A DNA stretch of 38,832 nt from JBQTHI01 sp052390035 (GCA_052390035.1 JBQTHI010000023.1:1-38832), one strand, 5' to 3'. Numbered from the stretch's first letter, positions 1 to 8,657 are shown. Program-made: numbers and translations. Notes: generated by a model not told the origin, from the sequence alone.

Positions 1-74
1 AACGGTCGGGTGGATGCACTGTATGACGACCACCCCGGCGAGGAGGCCAGAAGCCGGGAGGTTGTCGGGGCAAA

Positions 75-112
75 AAGGAAAGGGGCGGGAAAAAAATCCC
101 GCCCCTTTCCTT
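75..112 (-). terminator. Intrinsic terminator of the binding-protein gene
   Basis: A perfect 16-bp stem (75-90 paired with 97-112) encloses a six-base loop. Read on the minus strand the stem is followed by a short run of T, as expected for a Rho-independent terminator. It lies 18 bp past the stop codon of the minus-strand gene at 130-1398. Nothing else is recognisable in bases 1-129. Confidence 0.9.
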
Positions 113-129
113 GGTGTGACCGCGGCGGA

Positions 130-1398
130 TCAGCCTTCGAGGCCTCGGGTGGCCGAGAAGATGTAGTCGGTGAACTCACCGCTCTCCACCGTCACCACCC
201 CGATGGTGGCCGACTGCTGGCAGTCGCCAAACTCGTTGCAGGACAGGCTCCCGGTGAGGCCGAGGAAGTCGCTCGTCGCGTATAGCGCATCCTTCAGTGC
301 CGAGCGGGGGATGTAGAGGGTGTCACCGTCTTCGATCGCCACCGAGTCGATGGCGGTCAGCACCATGTTGACCGCGTCGAAGGAGTGGGCATGGAAGACC
401 GACGCCGGAGGTCCGTAGGCGGTCTGGTAGGCCGGGAGAAACTGGTTGGCGTAGAAGTCAGCATCACCGGCAAGCTGGGACAGGTCCGGCCCGGAGATGT
501 AGACCCCGGCGGCGTTGTCGGCTCCGGCAGCAGCGATCCAGTCCGGGGTGAACATTCCGTCCGACCCGGCCAGATACTTGAAGCCACCGTTGGCGACCGC
601 CTGCTGGGTGATCAGCCCACCCTCGGCAACGAAGATCGGGTAGTAGAGAAGGTCAGGGGCGTCGGTCGCCAGATCGGTGAGGATCGAGCTGTAGTCGCTC
701 TCGCCGGTCTGGATCGCCACCTGCTTGGTGATGGAGCCACCGAGTCCCTGGAAGGCCGCGGCGAAGGCATTGGCCAAGCCTTCGGCATAGGGGCTGCCGT
801 CGTGGATCGTGGCTGCGCTGGCGACTCCGAGCTCGCCGAAGGCAAACTCGGCTACCACCCGGCCCTGGATGTTGTCGTTATGGGCGGTCCGCAAGTAGAA
901 CGGCTGATGGGTGCCTTCGACCGTAAGTGCCGGGCCGGTGTTCGAGGGGGACACGATCAGAACCCCAGCATCGGAGAAGATCTTATCGGCTACTCCGAGG
1001 GCGGCCGAGGAGCAGCTCGTGCCGATCACGGCCACGATCTGGGTGTCGGTGACCAGCTTCTGGGCACCGGCGGTGCCACCTTCGGCGGAGCACCCGTCGT
1101 CCTCGTTGACCAACGTGACTTCATGCCCCTTGAGAGTGCCGTTGACCCCGTCAAAGGCATTGTCGGCCCAATAATCAACGGCCAACTGGGCGCCGTATTG
1201 GCTGTCGAGTCCGAGGCTGGCGTTCACGCCGGTGATAACCAGCAGTGTGCCAAGCTTGATCGGCTCACCGGCTGCAACCGTCACACAGCCAAACTCGGCA
1301 TTACAGGCGTCGGGAGCGGCACCGCCGCCTCCACCGCCACACGCCACGGCCAGAAGGCCGAGGATGGTCGCGATGACCATCATGCGCGATAACTTCAT
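130..1398 (-). CDS. ABC transporter substrate-binding lipoprotein, Leu/Ile/Val-binding type
   Basis: Predicted extracytoplasmic binding protein of a branched-chain-amino-acid-type (HAAT) ABC importer, 422 residues. The N-terminus is a lipoprotein signal: a short basic start, a hydrophobic stretch and a lipobox ending at Cys20, followed by a Gly-rich linker. The mature part has the periplasmic-binding-protein type I pattern, with an early 'IKLGTLLVITG' strand and 'GVNGTLKGHEV..VNEDDGC', and Cys pairs typical of the family. The start ATG is preceded by GGAGG at suitable spacing. No permease or ATPase genes lie next to it in the window, so it is either an orphan binding protein or belongs to genes outside the window. 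The ligand cannot be told from sequence; amides, branched-chain amino acids and aromatic acids are all used by this family. Confidence 0.9.
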   Translation of the reverse strand: MKLSRMMVIATILGLLAVACGGGGGGAAPDACNAEFGCVTVAAGEPIKLGTLLVITGVNASLGLDSQYGAQLAVDYWADNAFDGVNGTLKGHEVTLVNEDDGCSAEGGTAGAQKLVTDTQIVAVIGTSCSSAALGVADKIFSDAGVLIVSPSNTGPALTVEGTHQPFYLRTAHNDNIQGRVVAEFAFGELGVASAATIHDGSPYAEGLANAFAAAFQGLGGSITKQVAIQTGESDYSSILTDLATDAPDLLYYPIFVAEGGLITQQAVANGGFKYLAGSDGMFTPDWIAAAGADNAAGVYISGPDLSQLAGDADFYANQFLPAYQTAYGPPASVFHAHSFDAVNMVLTAIDSVAIEDGDTLYIPRSALKDALYATSDFLGLTGSLSCNEFGDCQQSATIGVVTVESGEFTDYIFSATRGLEG

Positions 1399-1500
1399 TC
1401 GTTTTCCTCCATAGTCGATCCAGCCGCCCGACAGGGCAGCCAGGGAAATTGCAGGATAGTCAGACCGAAACCGGCTCCGGCGGCCGGGCCCTCTGTTTCT

Positions 1501-1537
1501 GCGTAGAAAACGGTCGCATGGCGACCGTTTTCTACGC
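1501..1537 (-). terminator. Symmetric terminator downstream of the small lipoprotein gene
   Basis: A perfect 17-bp inverted repeat (1501-1517 with 1521-1537) has a three-base loop. The central GC-rich stem is flanked by AAAA and TTTT, so either strand gives a stem followed by four U residues. It sits 8 bp past the stop of the gene at 1546-2001 and upstream of the gene at 130-1398, so it probably separates these two same-strand genes. Confidence 0.75.
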
Positions 1538-1545
1538 CAGAACCG

Positions 1546-2001
1546 CTAGGGGACCACGACCAGCCGGCATTGGTGGCGGCTCTCCCGGCCATAACACGGC
1601 CACACCCCGGTCGGAGCGAACTCGCCGATGCGTTCCACCCGAACCTGCTCGCCCGCCGCCACCTCCCGCAGCAGCCTGATATGGCGAGGAACCAGGTTGT
1701 TCTCGGGATCGGCCACGATCCAGGTGTCGTCGAGGTCCTGACGGTTGGTCAACTCAACCGACTGATCCCGGCTCACAATCGAACACTCGGGCAGGAAGCC
1801 ACCGTCATTGATCTCGATCAGGGCGGTACCCCCACGGAGGTCGACGCAATCTTCGATGGTGTGGCCGGTGGCGGCGTGAAGTTGATCCCGAATTTCCTGA
1901 GGAACGTCGACCGTGGCTGGCTCGGAAGGCCCGCTGCAGGCGGCGAACAAAGAAGTCAACGCAACCAACGCGGACAGCCCCTGCTGCGTCGGTCTAGCCA
2001 T
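1546..2001 (-). CDS. Small secreted lipoprotein, possibly cupredoxin-like fold
   Basis: A 151-residue protein with a lipoprotein signal; the lipobox 'LFAAC' places the acylated Cys near residue 22. The mature part has a short helical stretch, then an apparent beta domain ('FLPECSIVSRDQSVELTN', '..DDTWIVAD', '..RIGEFAPTGVWPCYG') whose spacing resembles the cupredoxin-like domains of secreted actinobacterial proteins. The usual copper ligands (His plus Cys-x-x-x-x-His/Met) are not evident, so copper binding is not claimed. The cysteines could form disulfides. It is divergent from the AlaX-like gene and followed by a strong inverted repeat. Function unknown. Confidence 0.7.
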   Translation of the reverse strand: MARPTQQGLSALVALTSLFAACSGPSEPATVDVPQEIRDQLHAATGHTIEDCVDLRGGTALIEINDGGFLPECSIVSRDQSVELTNRQDLDDTWIVADPENNLVPRHIRLLREVAAGEQVRVERIGEFAPTGVWPCYGRESRHQCRLVVVP

Positions 2002-2083
2002 TTGGAACCGACTCTAGGAAGTCCTCCACGTCCCGCCCGCCGATATCACTGGCAACTGGGCGGGCTTTTGTAAGGTGGCCGCC

Positions 2084-2806
2084 ATGACCGACGAGCTCGC
2101 CAGTCGCGACTCCTATCTGGCCGCCGCCGAGGGGAAAGTGGAGGTTGTAACTGGCGATGGGGTAGTGCTCGATCGGACCGTGTTCTACGCCAGGGGTGGC
2201 GGACAACCCGGAGACATCGGCGTCCTGGAGTTCGAAGGGGGAGAAGTCGAGATCACCGACACCGTCCGCCGGGAAGGGCGGATTCTTCACATTGCTTCCC
2301 GTCCCGACCTCATGGCCGAGGTGTTGGCCCCGGGCACAGTGATCGAAGGCCGAATCGATTGGGCTCGCCGCTATCGATTGATGAGAACCCACACTGCTCT
2401 TCATGCCCTGTCGGGCGTGGTGTGGCGGGACTTCGGCGCCAAGGTGACGGGCGGCAACATGGAGCCCGGGGTGGCGCGCATGGATTTTGAACTCGACTCG
2501 ATGTCGGTCGAGTTTGGTCGCCAGGTCGAGGACAACCTCAACGCCGAGTTGGTGAAGGGGTACCCGGCCGAGATCATTTTCTTGGCCCGGGAGGTGGCGC
2601 TGGCCGATCCCGATCTGATTCGCACCAAGGTCAATCTGATTCCCGAATACGTCGACGAGATCAGGGTGGTCGACATTGTCGGCCTCGACCGGCAGGCGGA
2701 TGGCGGAACCCATGTGCGTACGACCCTCGAGGTGGGGCCAATCCGGGTGACCAAGACCGAATCGAAAGGTCGGGCGAACAAACGAATGCGGATCGAACTG
2801 GCGTGA
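2084..2806 (+). CDS. AlaX-like alanyl-tRNA editing protein
   Basis: Free-standing homologue of the AlaRS editing domain, expected to hydrolyse mischarged Ser- or Gly-tRNA(Ala) in the cytoplasm; 240 residues. The N-terminal part has the AlaRS/AlaX beta-barrel signature 'RTVFYARGGGQPGD' (31-44). The first zinc-ligand pair is the HxxxH of 'RTHTALH' (His103, His107). The second motif is 'QADGGTHV' (204-211): His210 is kept but Asp206 stands where many relatives have Cys. The ATG at 2084 was chosen over an in-frame GTG at 2075 because AAGG lies about 8 bp before it. It is followed after 31 bp by the CvpA-CAP gene on the same strand. Family assignment is firm; tRNA specificity is not readable. Confidence 0.88.
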   Translation: MTDELASRDSYLAAAEGKVEVVTGDGVVLDRTVFYARGGGQPGDIGVLEFEGGEVEITDTVRREGRILHIASRPDLMAEVLAPGTVIEGRIDWARRYRLMRTHTALHALSGVVWRDFGAKVTGGNMEPGVARMDFELDSMSVEFGRQVEDNLNAELVKGYPAEIIFLAREVALADPDLIRTKVNLIPEYVDEIRVVDIVGLDRQADGGTHVRTTLEVGPIRVTKTESKGRANKRMRIELA

Positions 2807-2837
2807 GGGGCTGGACGTCGGCCGATCGCCCGACTGC

Positions 2838-3806
2838 ATGACCGACTTCGTCCTTGGGGCAATTCTAGCCGTGCTGGCGCTTTCCGGCTGGCGGCGTGGT
2901 CTCCTTCGAGGTGCCCTTGATTTCGCTGGCCTGGTCATCGGCACTCTGGCCGCCTTCCGGTTTGCCCGGCCGGTTGGTAACTATCTCACGGATCGGTTCG
3001 GAGTAGGTCCGGAATGGGCGACGGTCGGATCGGCCCTTGGCATGTTTGTCGGCATCGGGTTATTGCTGGGGATTCTCGCTCGTGCCTTGTCGGCCGTAGT
3101 GGGCTTGCCGGGCCTCAACCTGGCGAACCGCATCGGAGGTGCCCTACTGGCAGTTGCTTGGGGTGCCGTCCTCCTCACTGTGCTCGTCGCCGTCACCGGA
3201 ATACTGCCGATCGGTGGCTTCAAGTCGTCCTTAACCGAATCGAGAGTCGTGCAGGTTGTTGCGGGCCCCGAATCGCTGACCTCACGGGCCTTGGAACAAG
3301 TCTCCGGGAGCCGCTCGGTAGGTCACGCCATCGCCGCCCTGGAACGTTTGGTGGGGGAGCGGCGGGTGGTGGTCGACGGCCTCGAACGGGTCCAAATCGC
3401 TCCGGTTCCGGAGTCCGAACTGACCCTCGATCCGATCAGCGCTCAGGAACTGTTGGAGCTGGTCAACGCCACCCGGTTGGCCGCCGGAGCCTCCCCCCTG
3501 CCCTTTGCCGCCGACTTGGCCTCGATCGCCACCAGCCACGCAGTCGAGATGTACCGCGACGGATACATGTCGTCGAATTCCCCGGTGACCGGATCTCCGC
3601 AGGATCGGGTGGCAGGTGCCGGCATCCATCTGGCGGTGGTCGAGGAGAACATTGCTCTCGCTTCCAACACCCGGGCCGTGCACGAGGCGCTCGACAACTC
3701 GGCCTCTCATCGCGCCCGGATGCTGTCGGCGACAGTCGACCGGGTGGGGATCGGAGTGGTGGCCGGGCCGTACGGTTTGATGGTGGTGGAGGTGTTCGGC
3801 GGCTAG
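2838..3806 (+). CDS. CvpA-family membrane domain fused to a CAP/SCP domain
   Basis: A 322-residue protein with two modules. Residues 1-130 hold four hydrophobic segments with the CvpA/colicin V production family pattern ('SGWRRGLLRGALDFAGLVIG'). Residues about 195-322 form a bacterial CAP/SCP (YkwD-like) domain: 'LLELVNATRLAAG', 'SHAVEMYRDGY', 'SPQDRVAGAGI', 'EENIA' and 'SHRARML...VGIGVV' follow the family order. CAP domains are normally secreted, so the membrane part probably anchors it with the CAP domain outside. CAP proteins have been linked to wall or lipid functions, but no activity is claimed. The stop TAG shares CTAG with the stop of the convergent WS/DGAT gene. There is no room for a separate terminator. 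Confidence 0.85.
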   Translation: MTDFVLGAILAVLALSGWRRGLLRGALDFAGLVIGTLAAFRFARPVGNYLTDRFGVGPEWATVGSALGMFVGIGLLLGILARALSAVVGLPGLNLANRIGGALLAVAWGAVLLTVLVAVTGILPIGGFKSSLTESRVVQVVAGPESLTSRALEQVSGSRSVGHAIAALERLVGERRVVVDGLERVQIAPVPESELTLDPISAQELLELVNATRLAAGASPLPFAADLASIATSHAVEMYRDGYMSSNSPVTGSPQDRVAGAGIHLAVVEENIALASNTRAVHEALDNSASHRARMLSATVDRVGIGVVAGPYGLMVVEVFGG

Positions 3807-5221
3807 GTCCGGGCAACCTGCAGGAGCTCGTCGGTGGAGGCCACAATCGCCGCGGCCACCCTGTCGGTGTCGGGAATGGCGTCGAAGTCGGCGTGGATTC
3901 CCCAGAGCAGCCGCCCGTTGTAGGAGAAGATCGCCAAACCGATTCCGTGTTGAGACCAGAGCGGGACGATCGGATAAATGGCGAGCATCTCCGCCTCGAG
4001 GAGATACATCGGGAATTGGGGCCCGGGCACGTTGGTGACGGTCATGTTGAATGGACGCATCATCGGGCCCACCACCCGGTTGGCGAGCGAGATGATGGTC
4101 AAGGGCGTGCCCCGCGAAAGCTCCACGAGGGTCGCCGCCCCCAGCGCCTGGTTGGTGCTCCTCATCCGGGCGGTTTCCTGCTTGATCTTCTCCAGCCGGG
4201 AAACCGGGTCGGGATCGGTCATCGGTACCGATAACAGCCACATCGCCACCTGGTTGCCGAGCGCCCCCCGCTGGTCGGCTCGTCTGGTTGAGACCGGATT
4301 CATCACACGAAAGTCGGTGCCGGAGAGGTCGAAGGCACGATCATCGATCAGAAAGCGGCGCATCGCGCCGGTGGCGATGCCGAGGACGACATCGTTCACC
4401 GAGCCTCCAAGGCTCGCCCTGATCGCCTTGACATCGGATAGTGAGATCTCTGCCCAATCGAAACGGCGGTTGGGTCCGAGGTCGGGGTTGAGCGGGGTGC
4501 GGGTGGCGGCCTTGAGCCAGCCCGACCGGAGCGAGTTGAGGACGGCAATTCCCCGGCCGGCGACAGACACGGCCAGGTCGCGGCCGGTCGTGCTGATCTC
4601 GCGCGCGCTGGTCATCGTGTTGAGAGTTCGGCGGGCGGTGCGGGCGGCCTCTGCCACCACCATTTGGCTGTTGGTCGGCGCCGGCCGAGGGCGCCATTCG
4701 GCTGGCGGCTCCAGCGCGCTGGTCGGCGTCACATTCATGAGGATCGTGGTGAGGTCAACCCCGGAAACGCCGTCGATCATCGAATGGTGGACCTTGGCGA
4801 TAAAGGCGAATCGTCCATCTTCCAACCCCTCCACCACCCACAGCTCCCAGAGGGGCTTGGCCCGGTCGAGGGGCTGTGAGACGATCCGTCCGGCCAGCCG
4901 CTTCAGCTGATCATCGGAGCCGGGTCGGGGGAGGCTGGTGTGACGGACGTGGTAATCGAAGTTGAAGTGGTCGTCGTCGATCCAACCGGGATGCCGGCTG
5001 CCGGGGACGAACGCCAGCCGCTGGCGGTAGCGGGGAATGTACTGCAGCTTGCCCTGAATGTGAGACCGCACCCGGTTGATATCAATTCCGCCGGCGGCGG
5101 TGAGGAGTGGACCGGCTTCGAAGGTCATCACCGAGGCCACATGCATGTGAGTAGTGGGCGTCTCGAGGGCGAGGAAAGAAGCATCGAGATGGGTGAGCGG
5201 TTCGAAGAACGGGCTCGTCAT
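3803..5221 (-). CDS. Wax ester synthase/diacylglycerol acyltransferase (WS/DGAT)
   Basis: Predicted acyl-CoA:alcohol/diacylglycerol O-acyltransferase making wax esters and/or triacylglycerol, usually at the inner face of the membrane or on lipid bodies. The 472-residue length is normal for the family. The acyltransferase motif HHxxxDG is intact (His145, His146, Asp150, Gly151), preceded by the 'PLW' block at 123-125. The N-terminal 'MTSPFFEPLTHLDASFLALE' and the later 'SVNDVVLGIATGAMRRFL' and 'NVPGP' blocks match bacterial WS/DGATs. A possible -10 box (TAACCT on the minus strand, bases 5231-5236) lies 9 bp before the ATG, which would give a nearly leaderless mRNA. A 15-bp tandem repeat lies about 45-85 bp upstream. 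Such genes are typical of lipid-storing actinomycetes. Confidence 0.93.
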   Translation of the reverse strand: MTSPFFEPLTHLDASFLALETPTTHMHVASVMTFEAGPLLTAAGGIDINRVRSHIQGKLQYIPRYRQRLAFVPGSRHPGWIDDDHFNFDYHVRHTSLPRPGSDDQLKRLAGRIVSQPLDRAKPLWELWVVEGLEDGRFAFIAKVHHSMIDGVSGVDLTTILMNVTPTSALEPPAEWRPRPAPTNSQMVVAEAARTARRTLNTMTSAREISTTGRDLAVSVAGRGIAVLNSLRSGWLKAATRTPLNPDLGPNRRFDWAEISLSDVKAIRASLGGSVNDVVLGIATGAMRRFLIDDRAFDLSGTDFRVMNPVSTRRADQRGALGNQVAMWLLSVPMTDPDPVSRLEKIKQETARMRSTNQALGAATLVELSRGTPLTIISLANRVVGPMMRPFNMTVTNVPGPQFPMYLLEAEMLAIYPIVPLWSQHGIGLAIFSYNGRLLWGIHADFDAIPDTDRVAAAIVASTDELLQVART

Positions 5222-5266
5222 GAAACGCTGAGGTTATCGAGCTCGCCGCCGGTCGGACCGGCCCAC

Positions 5267-5304
5267 ACGCTTCGGCCCAAAACGCTTCGGCCCAAAACGC
5301 TTCG
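5267..5304. repeat. Tandem 15-bp direct repeat, 2.5 copies
   Basis: The unit ACGCTTCGGCCCAAA occurs at 5267-5281 and 5282-5296, followed by the partial copy ACGCTTCG at 5297-5304. It fills the 84-bp gap between the end of the permease gene and the start of the WS/DGAT gene. A 6-1-6 inverted repeat (CCGGTC/GACCGG, 5249-5261) lies next to it. It could be a regulator-binding array or a slippage product. Confidence 0.85.
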
Positions 5305-5305
5305 A

Positions 5306-7666
5306 TCAGTGTCGGTCGTTGCGGTTGGCTGAGATCCTGGCCGCGACCTTGGCCGGCCCAACCGATTCGCGGTCGGAGGCGGGCTCGGCGGTGGCCAGGT
5401 GCCATGGAACCGAACTGAGGGCCACCCCCGGCTCGAAGATCAGGCTGGCCTTGATGGCGAACCCGGTCTGGTTGTGGAGGATCTGGCTCCAGAAGCCGGG
5501 CACCACGAACTCGGGGATGACCACATGGATCAACGTCCCCGGTGCGGCGTCGCGGCGGAGCCGGCGGACGTATCGAACCATGGGCCGTGTCAGCCCGCGG
5601 TAAGGGCTTTCCAGGATCTGCAACTCTCCAAATTCCTCATCCCAGTTGGTGAGCACCCGGTTGCGCTGGTCGGCGTCGATGTCGAGGTGGGCGGCCACCA
5701 CCGAAGCCGCCCCGAGCATCTTCACGTAGCCAAGCGCCCGCCGGACCGGAATGGTGACGTCGGCGGCGAGAACAACCACATCTTGGGCGGTGATCTGATC
5801 GGGGTCTCTTATCTCCCCGCGCCGTTTGAGCGGGCGACGCTGATAGGTCAGATCGGTCACCACCACCCGGGGGACGAAAAGCAGGAGGACCTTGACCATC
5901 AGCCCGTGGGGGTGGACCAGCAGGCTCCCGAGCCGGCGGCGGCGGACCAATTCCGGGATGATCACAGTGATGAACGAGTCGGGATGCAGCTCGGCGTTCT
6001 CTTTGACGAAGTTCCGGAGGGTGCGGAACGGCCGGCGATTATCGGCATCGAGCAGCTGCAGGGGGTGGGCGGGGTATAGCCGGTCCCAGGTGTCGATCAG
6101 ATCCTCGTCACGTCCCTCGCGGACGTGGATGACATCGATAGCCGCCGGGCCGATGAGTTCGGCGTATTCGATCGCCCGCTGAGTTGCCCGGTCGGTGTGG
6201 CTGGCCAGCACGATCGCCCGGTTGGAGGTGGGCATGGCTGGTTCGCCGACCAATCGCAAGCGATCGGCCACCCTGACGTAATGACGGCGGATTCCGAGCA
6301 TGCCGAACACGATTACGGGGATTGCCAAGATGACGATCCACGCGCCGTGGCTGAACTTCACGATGGCGATGACCACGAGGACAACAGCGGTGGTAATGGC
6401 CCCGATGAAGTTCACTGCGGCCGCCCGCCGCCAGCCCCTCTCCCGAGAGCGCCACCAGTGGCGAACCATTCCGGTCTGGCTGAGGGTGAAGCCGAGGAAA
6501 ACACCAACGACATAAAGCTGGATGAGGCGTGAGACCTGGGCATCGAATGCCCAGATCAATAGACCGGCGAGGGTGGCGAGGACCAGCACCCCGTTGGAGA
6601 AGACCAGCCGGTCGCCGAGGTTGCGGAGCTGGCGGGGCATCAGCTTGTGCCGGGCCAAGATCGCCGCCAAGCGGGGAAAATCCTGGTAGGCGGTGTTGGC
6701 GGCGAGAAAGAGGATGGCGGCGGTGAAGACCTGTAGCGCCCAGAAGCCCAGCCCGCCGGCGAAGGCAGCCCGCCCGATTTGGGAGATCACCGTTCCGTAG
6801 GTGTCAACCGTCTCCTCGGAGATACGAACGCCGAATTGTCGGGCGAGTGTGGAGATACCGAGGAACATGGTTATCGCGATCGCGCCGAGGAGGGCAAGCG
6901 TGATGTTGGCGTTCTTGGGCTTGGGTGGCTGGAAGGCCTGGACCCCGTTGGCGATAGCCTCCACCCCGGTGAGGGCGGTGGAACCGGAGGCGAACGCTCG
7001 CAGCAGCAAGAAGAGGCCGAGCGCCGCCACCTGAGGCTCGATTGGCTCCGTTGCCGAGACGGCCTGGGGGCAGGCGCCATCGGCACACTGAATGAAGCCG
7101 GTGATCAGCAAGGTCAGAACTGTGACCACGAAGGCGTAGGTGGGCAGCGCGAATAGGATCGAGGACTCCCTCACTCCCCGCAGGTTGGCCAAGGTCATCA
7201 GGGCGACAAAGAAGATGCTGATGGGAACCCGGTAGGGGAGTGCTTCCGGAACGGCCGAGGTGATGGCAGCGGTCCCGGCCGCCACCGACACGGCCACGGT
7301 CAGCGTGTAATCGATCAGCAGGGAGGAGCCAGCCGTAGCCCCTGGTATGAGGCCGAGGTTCTCCTGCGAAACGATAAACGCCCCCCCACCGTCGGGATAG
7401 GCGCGGATGGTCTGACGGTAGGAGACGATGACCACCGTGAAGAGGAGGGCGACGGCGATCGTGATCGGGGTAAGCCGGACGAAGGCCCCGACCCCGGCGA
7501 GGGCGAGGACCAGCATCGCTTCCTCAGTGGCGTATGCCACCGAGGAAAGAGCATCGGAGGAGAAGACGGGAAGAGCGAGGCTCTTCGGCAGGAGCTGGTG
7601 CTCTGCCTGGTCGGACGCCAGTGGTCTTCCAATCAGACGACGCTTGAAGTCGACCCAGCGAACCAA
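5306..7666 (-). CDS. APC-superfamily permease with two C-terminal soluble domains, KimA/YdaO-like
   Basis: A 786-residue integral membrane transporter. Residues 1-470 contain about 12 hydrophobic segments with the APC pattern; 'SSDALSSVAYATEE', 'YPDGGGAFIVSQENLG' and 'FASGSTALTGVEAIANGVQAF' are characteristic of the YdaO/KimA group, whose studied members are high-affinity potassium importers. The C-terminal ~310 residues carry two similar alpha/beta stretches ('RAIVLASHTDRATQRAIEYAE..' and 'DVVVLAADVTIPVRRALGYVK..') that look like tandem UspA-type domains. Start: TTG at 7666 preceded by GAGG; no ATG or GTG gives a better start before the conserved region. Other APC substrates such as amino acids remain possible. 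No riboswitch-like leader was recognised between this gene and the tRNA upstream. Confidence 0.85.
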   Translation of the reverse strand: MVRWVDFKRRLIGRPLASDQAEHQLLPKSLALPVFSSDALSSVAYATEEAMLVLALAGVGAFVRLTPITIAVALLFTVVIVSYRQTIRAYPDGGGAFIVSQENLGLIPGATAGSSLLIDYTLTVAVSVAAGTAAITSAVPEALPYRVPISIFFVALMTLANLRGVRESSILFALPTYAFVVTVLTLLITGFIQCADGACPQAVSATEPIEPQVAALGLFLLLRAFASGSTALTGVEAIANGVQAFQPPKPKNANITLALLGAIAITMFLGISTLARQFGVRISEETVDTYGTVISQIGRAAFAGGLGFWALQVFTAAILFLAANTAYQDFPRLAAILARHKLMPRQLRNLGDRLVFSNGVLVLATLAGLLIWAFDAQVSRLIQLYVVGVFLGFTLSQTGMVRHWWRSRERGWRRAAAVNFIGAITTAVVLVVIAIVKFSHGAWIVILAIPVIVFGMLGIRRHYVRVADRLRLVGEPAMPTSNRAIVLASHTDRATQRAIEYAELIGPAAIDVIHVREGRDEDLIDTWDRLYPAHPLQLLDADNRRPFRTLRNFVKENAELHPDSFITVIIPELVRRRRLGSLLVHPHGLMVKVLLLFVPRVVVTDLTYQRRPLKRRGEIRDPDQITAQDVVVLAADVTIPVRRALGYVKMLGAASVVAAHLDIDADQRNRVLTNWDEEFGELQILESPYRGLTRPMVRYVRRLRRDAAPGTLIHVVIPEFVVPGFWSQILHNQTGFAIKASLIFEPGVALSSVPWHLATAEPASDRESVGPAKVAARISANRNDRH

Positions 7667-7755
7667 AACTTCCTCTGCGCCGACGGCTCAGGCGCGACCG
7701 GTCAGGTTATGCATGTCGTGGGCCAAAAGAAATCATTCGCTGGACCCAAAAAACG

Positions 7756-7829
7756 TGCGCCCGGAGGGAGTCGAACCCCCGACGCCCGCCTTAGGACGGC
7801 GGCGCTCTATTCCACTGAGCTACGGGCGC
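7756..7829 (-). tRNA. tRNA-Arg (anticodon CCT)
   Basis: The minus strand folds into a 74-nt cloverleaf: acceptor GCGCCCG (7829-7823) pairs with CGGGCGC (7763-7757), discriminator A at 7756, anticodon stem CCGCC/GGCGG around the loop GTCCTAA (anticodon CCT), and a T-arm with GTTCGAC. The 3' CCA is not encoded. It reads the rare AGG arginine codon. Confidence 0.95.
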
Positions 7830-7968
7830 GTCACCCAAGTCTGGCAGGGTCCTGGCATCAGCCGTCGGTCGAGGCCCCGGTTTGGGTGTCTGGATTTCCG
7901 GGCCGACCAGCGCAAAGTCGCCTCTTGGTTCCTCTCCTGAGCGGCGGCGAGCTCCTCGGCCGGACCGC

Positions 7969-8601
7969 CTAAGCGGCCATCATCTCCCGGACGATCGGGC
8001 CTAACCCGGCGAAGAAGAACTCGACCGCAAAGGCCATCTCGATCAGCCCGATCAGCCTGGTGGCGATTCGCTGACCGTTGGCCCCCACATATTTGCCAAG
8101 AGTCTTTACGCCCAAGAGCAACATGAGACTGACGCTCATCACCAGCGCCAGGGCCAGGTAGAAGACCGCCTTCAGCGAGGGAGTGACCGCGTCGTTGAAC
8201 AGGACGATCGCCGTCGTGATGGCGCCAGGGCCGGCCAGCAAAGGGATTCCTAATGGCGAGACGGCGATGTCCTGGGCGAACTCCTGGGTCGACTCGTCGC
8301 TGTATTTCGCTCTCGGTTGGCGGGCCTGCAGCATGTCATAGCCCATCAGAAAGAAGATGACACCGCCGACCACTCGCAGGCTGTCGGTCGAGATCGAAAA
8401 GAACTTGAAAACCGCCTCGCCCGCCAAGGACATGATCACCAACACGATGGTGGCGGCCATCACCGCCCGAATGGCGGTTGACCGAGCCCGGGACGGCTCG
8501 AAGTTCCGGGTCATGGCGGCATAGACCGGCGCGACGGTGATGGGGGACAACAGGACGAATAGTGATGCGAAGGCTTGGACGCCAAAGTCGAGCAGGGACA
8601 T
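7969..8601 (-). CDS. MarC family inner-membrane protein
   Basis: A 210-residue multispanning membrane protein of the MarC/UPF0056 family, with about six hydrophobic segments. Family signatures are 'FVLLSPITVAPVYAAMT' near the N-terminus, 'GVIFFLMGYDMLQAR' and 'SPLGIPLLAGPGAITTAIVL' in the middle, and 'IGLIEMAFAVEFFFAGLG' at the end. The ATG at 8601 was chosen because the family begins about here; the upstream in-frame extension is not conserved-looking and runs into the divergent NYN gene. The molecular function of the family is unknown; an early link to multiple antibiotic resistance was not upheld. It reads towards the tRNA-Arg gene. Confidence 0.92.
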   Translation of the reverse strand: MSLLDFGVQAFASLFVLLSPITVAPVYAAMTRNFEPSRARSTAIRAVMAATIVLVIMSLAGEAVFKFFSISTDSLRVVGGVIFFLMGYDMLQARQPRAKYSDESTQEFAQDIAVSPLGIPLLAGPGAITTAIVLFNDAVTPSLKAVFYLALALVMSVSLMLLLGVKTLGKYVGANGQRIATRLIGLIEMAFAVEFFFAGLGPIVREMMAA

Positions 8602-8651
8602 GGAAGACACAGTAGGACGCAGGCCTGCAGCCGGTTCCTGATGCCAACCTC

Positions 8652-8657
8652 TACCCT
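8652..8657 (+). promoter_or_regulatory. Candidate -10 box of the NYN operon
   Basis: TACCCT lies 9 bp before the ATG at 8667, and no Shine-Dalgarno sequence precedes that ATG. The arrangement matches other predicted leaderless starts in this window. It is the weakest -10 match of the set. Confidence 0.35.

Noticed and set aside
385..1392. 335-codon plus-strand ORF opposite the binding-protein gene
   Set aside because: It is the complement of a clear lipoprotein gene, and its Gly/Arg-rich product resembles no family.
2035..2065. 7-bp stem followed by TTTT just before the AlaX-like gene
   Set aside because: It could be an attenuator, but the stem is short, the loop is long, and no leader peptide or ligand-binding fold is visible.
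7667..7755. c-di-AMP (ydaO) riboswitch in front of the KimA-like gene
   Set aside because: The gap is under 90 bp before a tRNA gene and shows none of the expected conserved segments.
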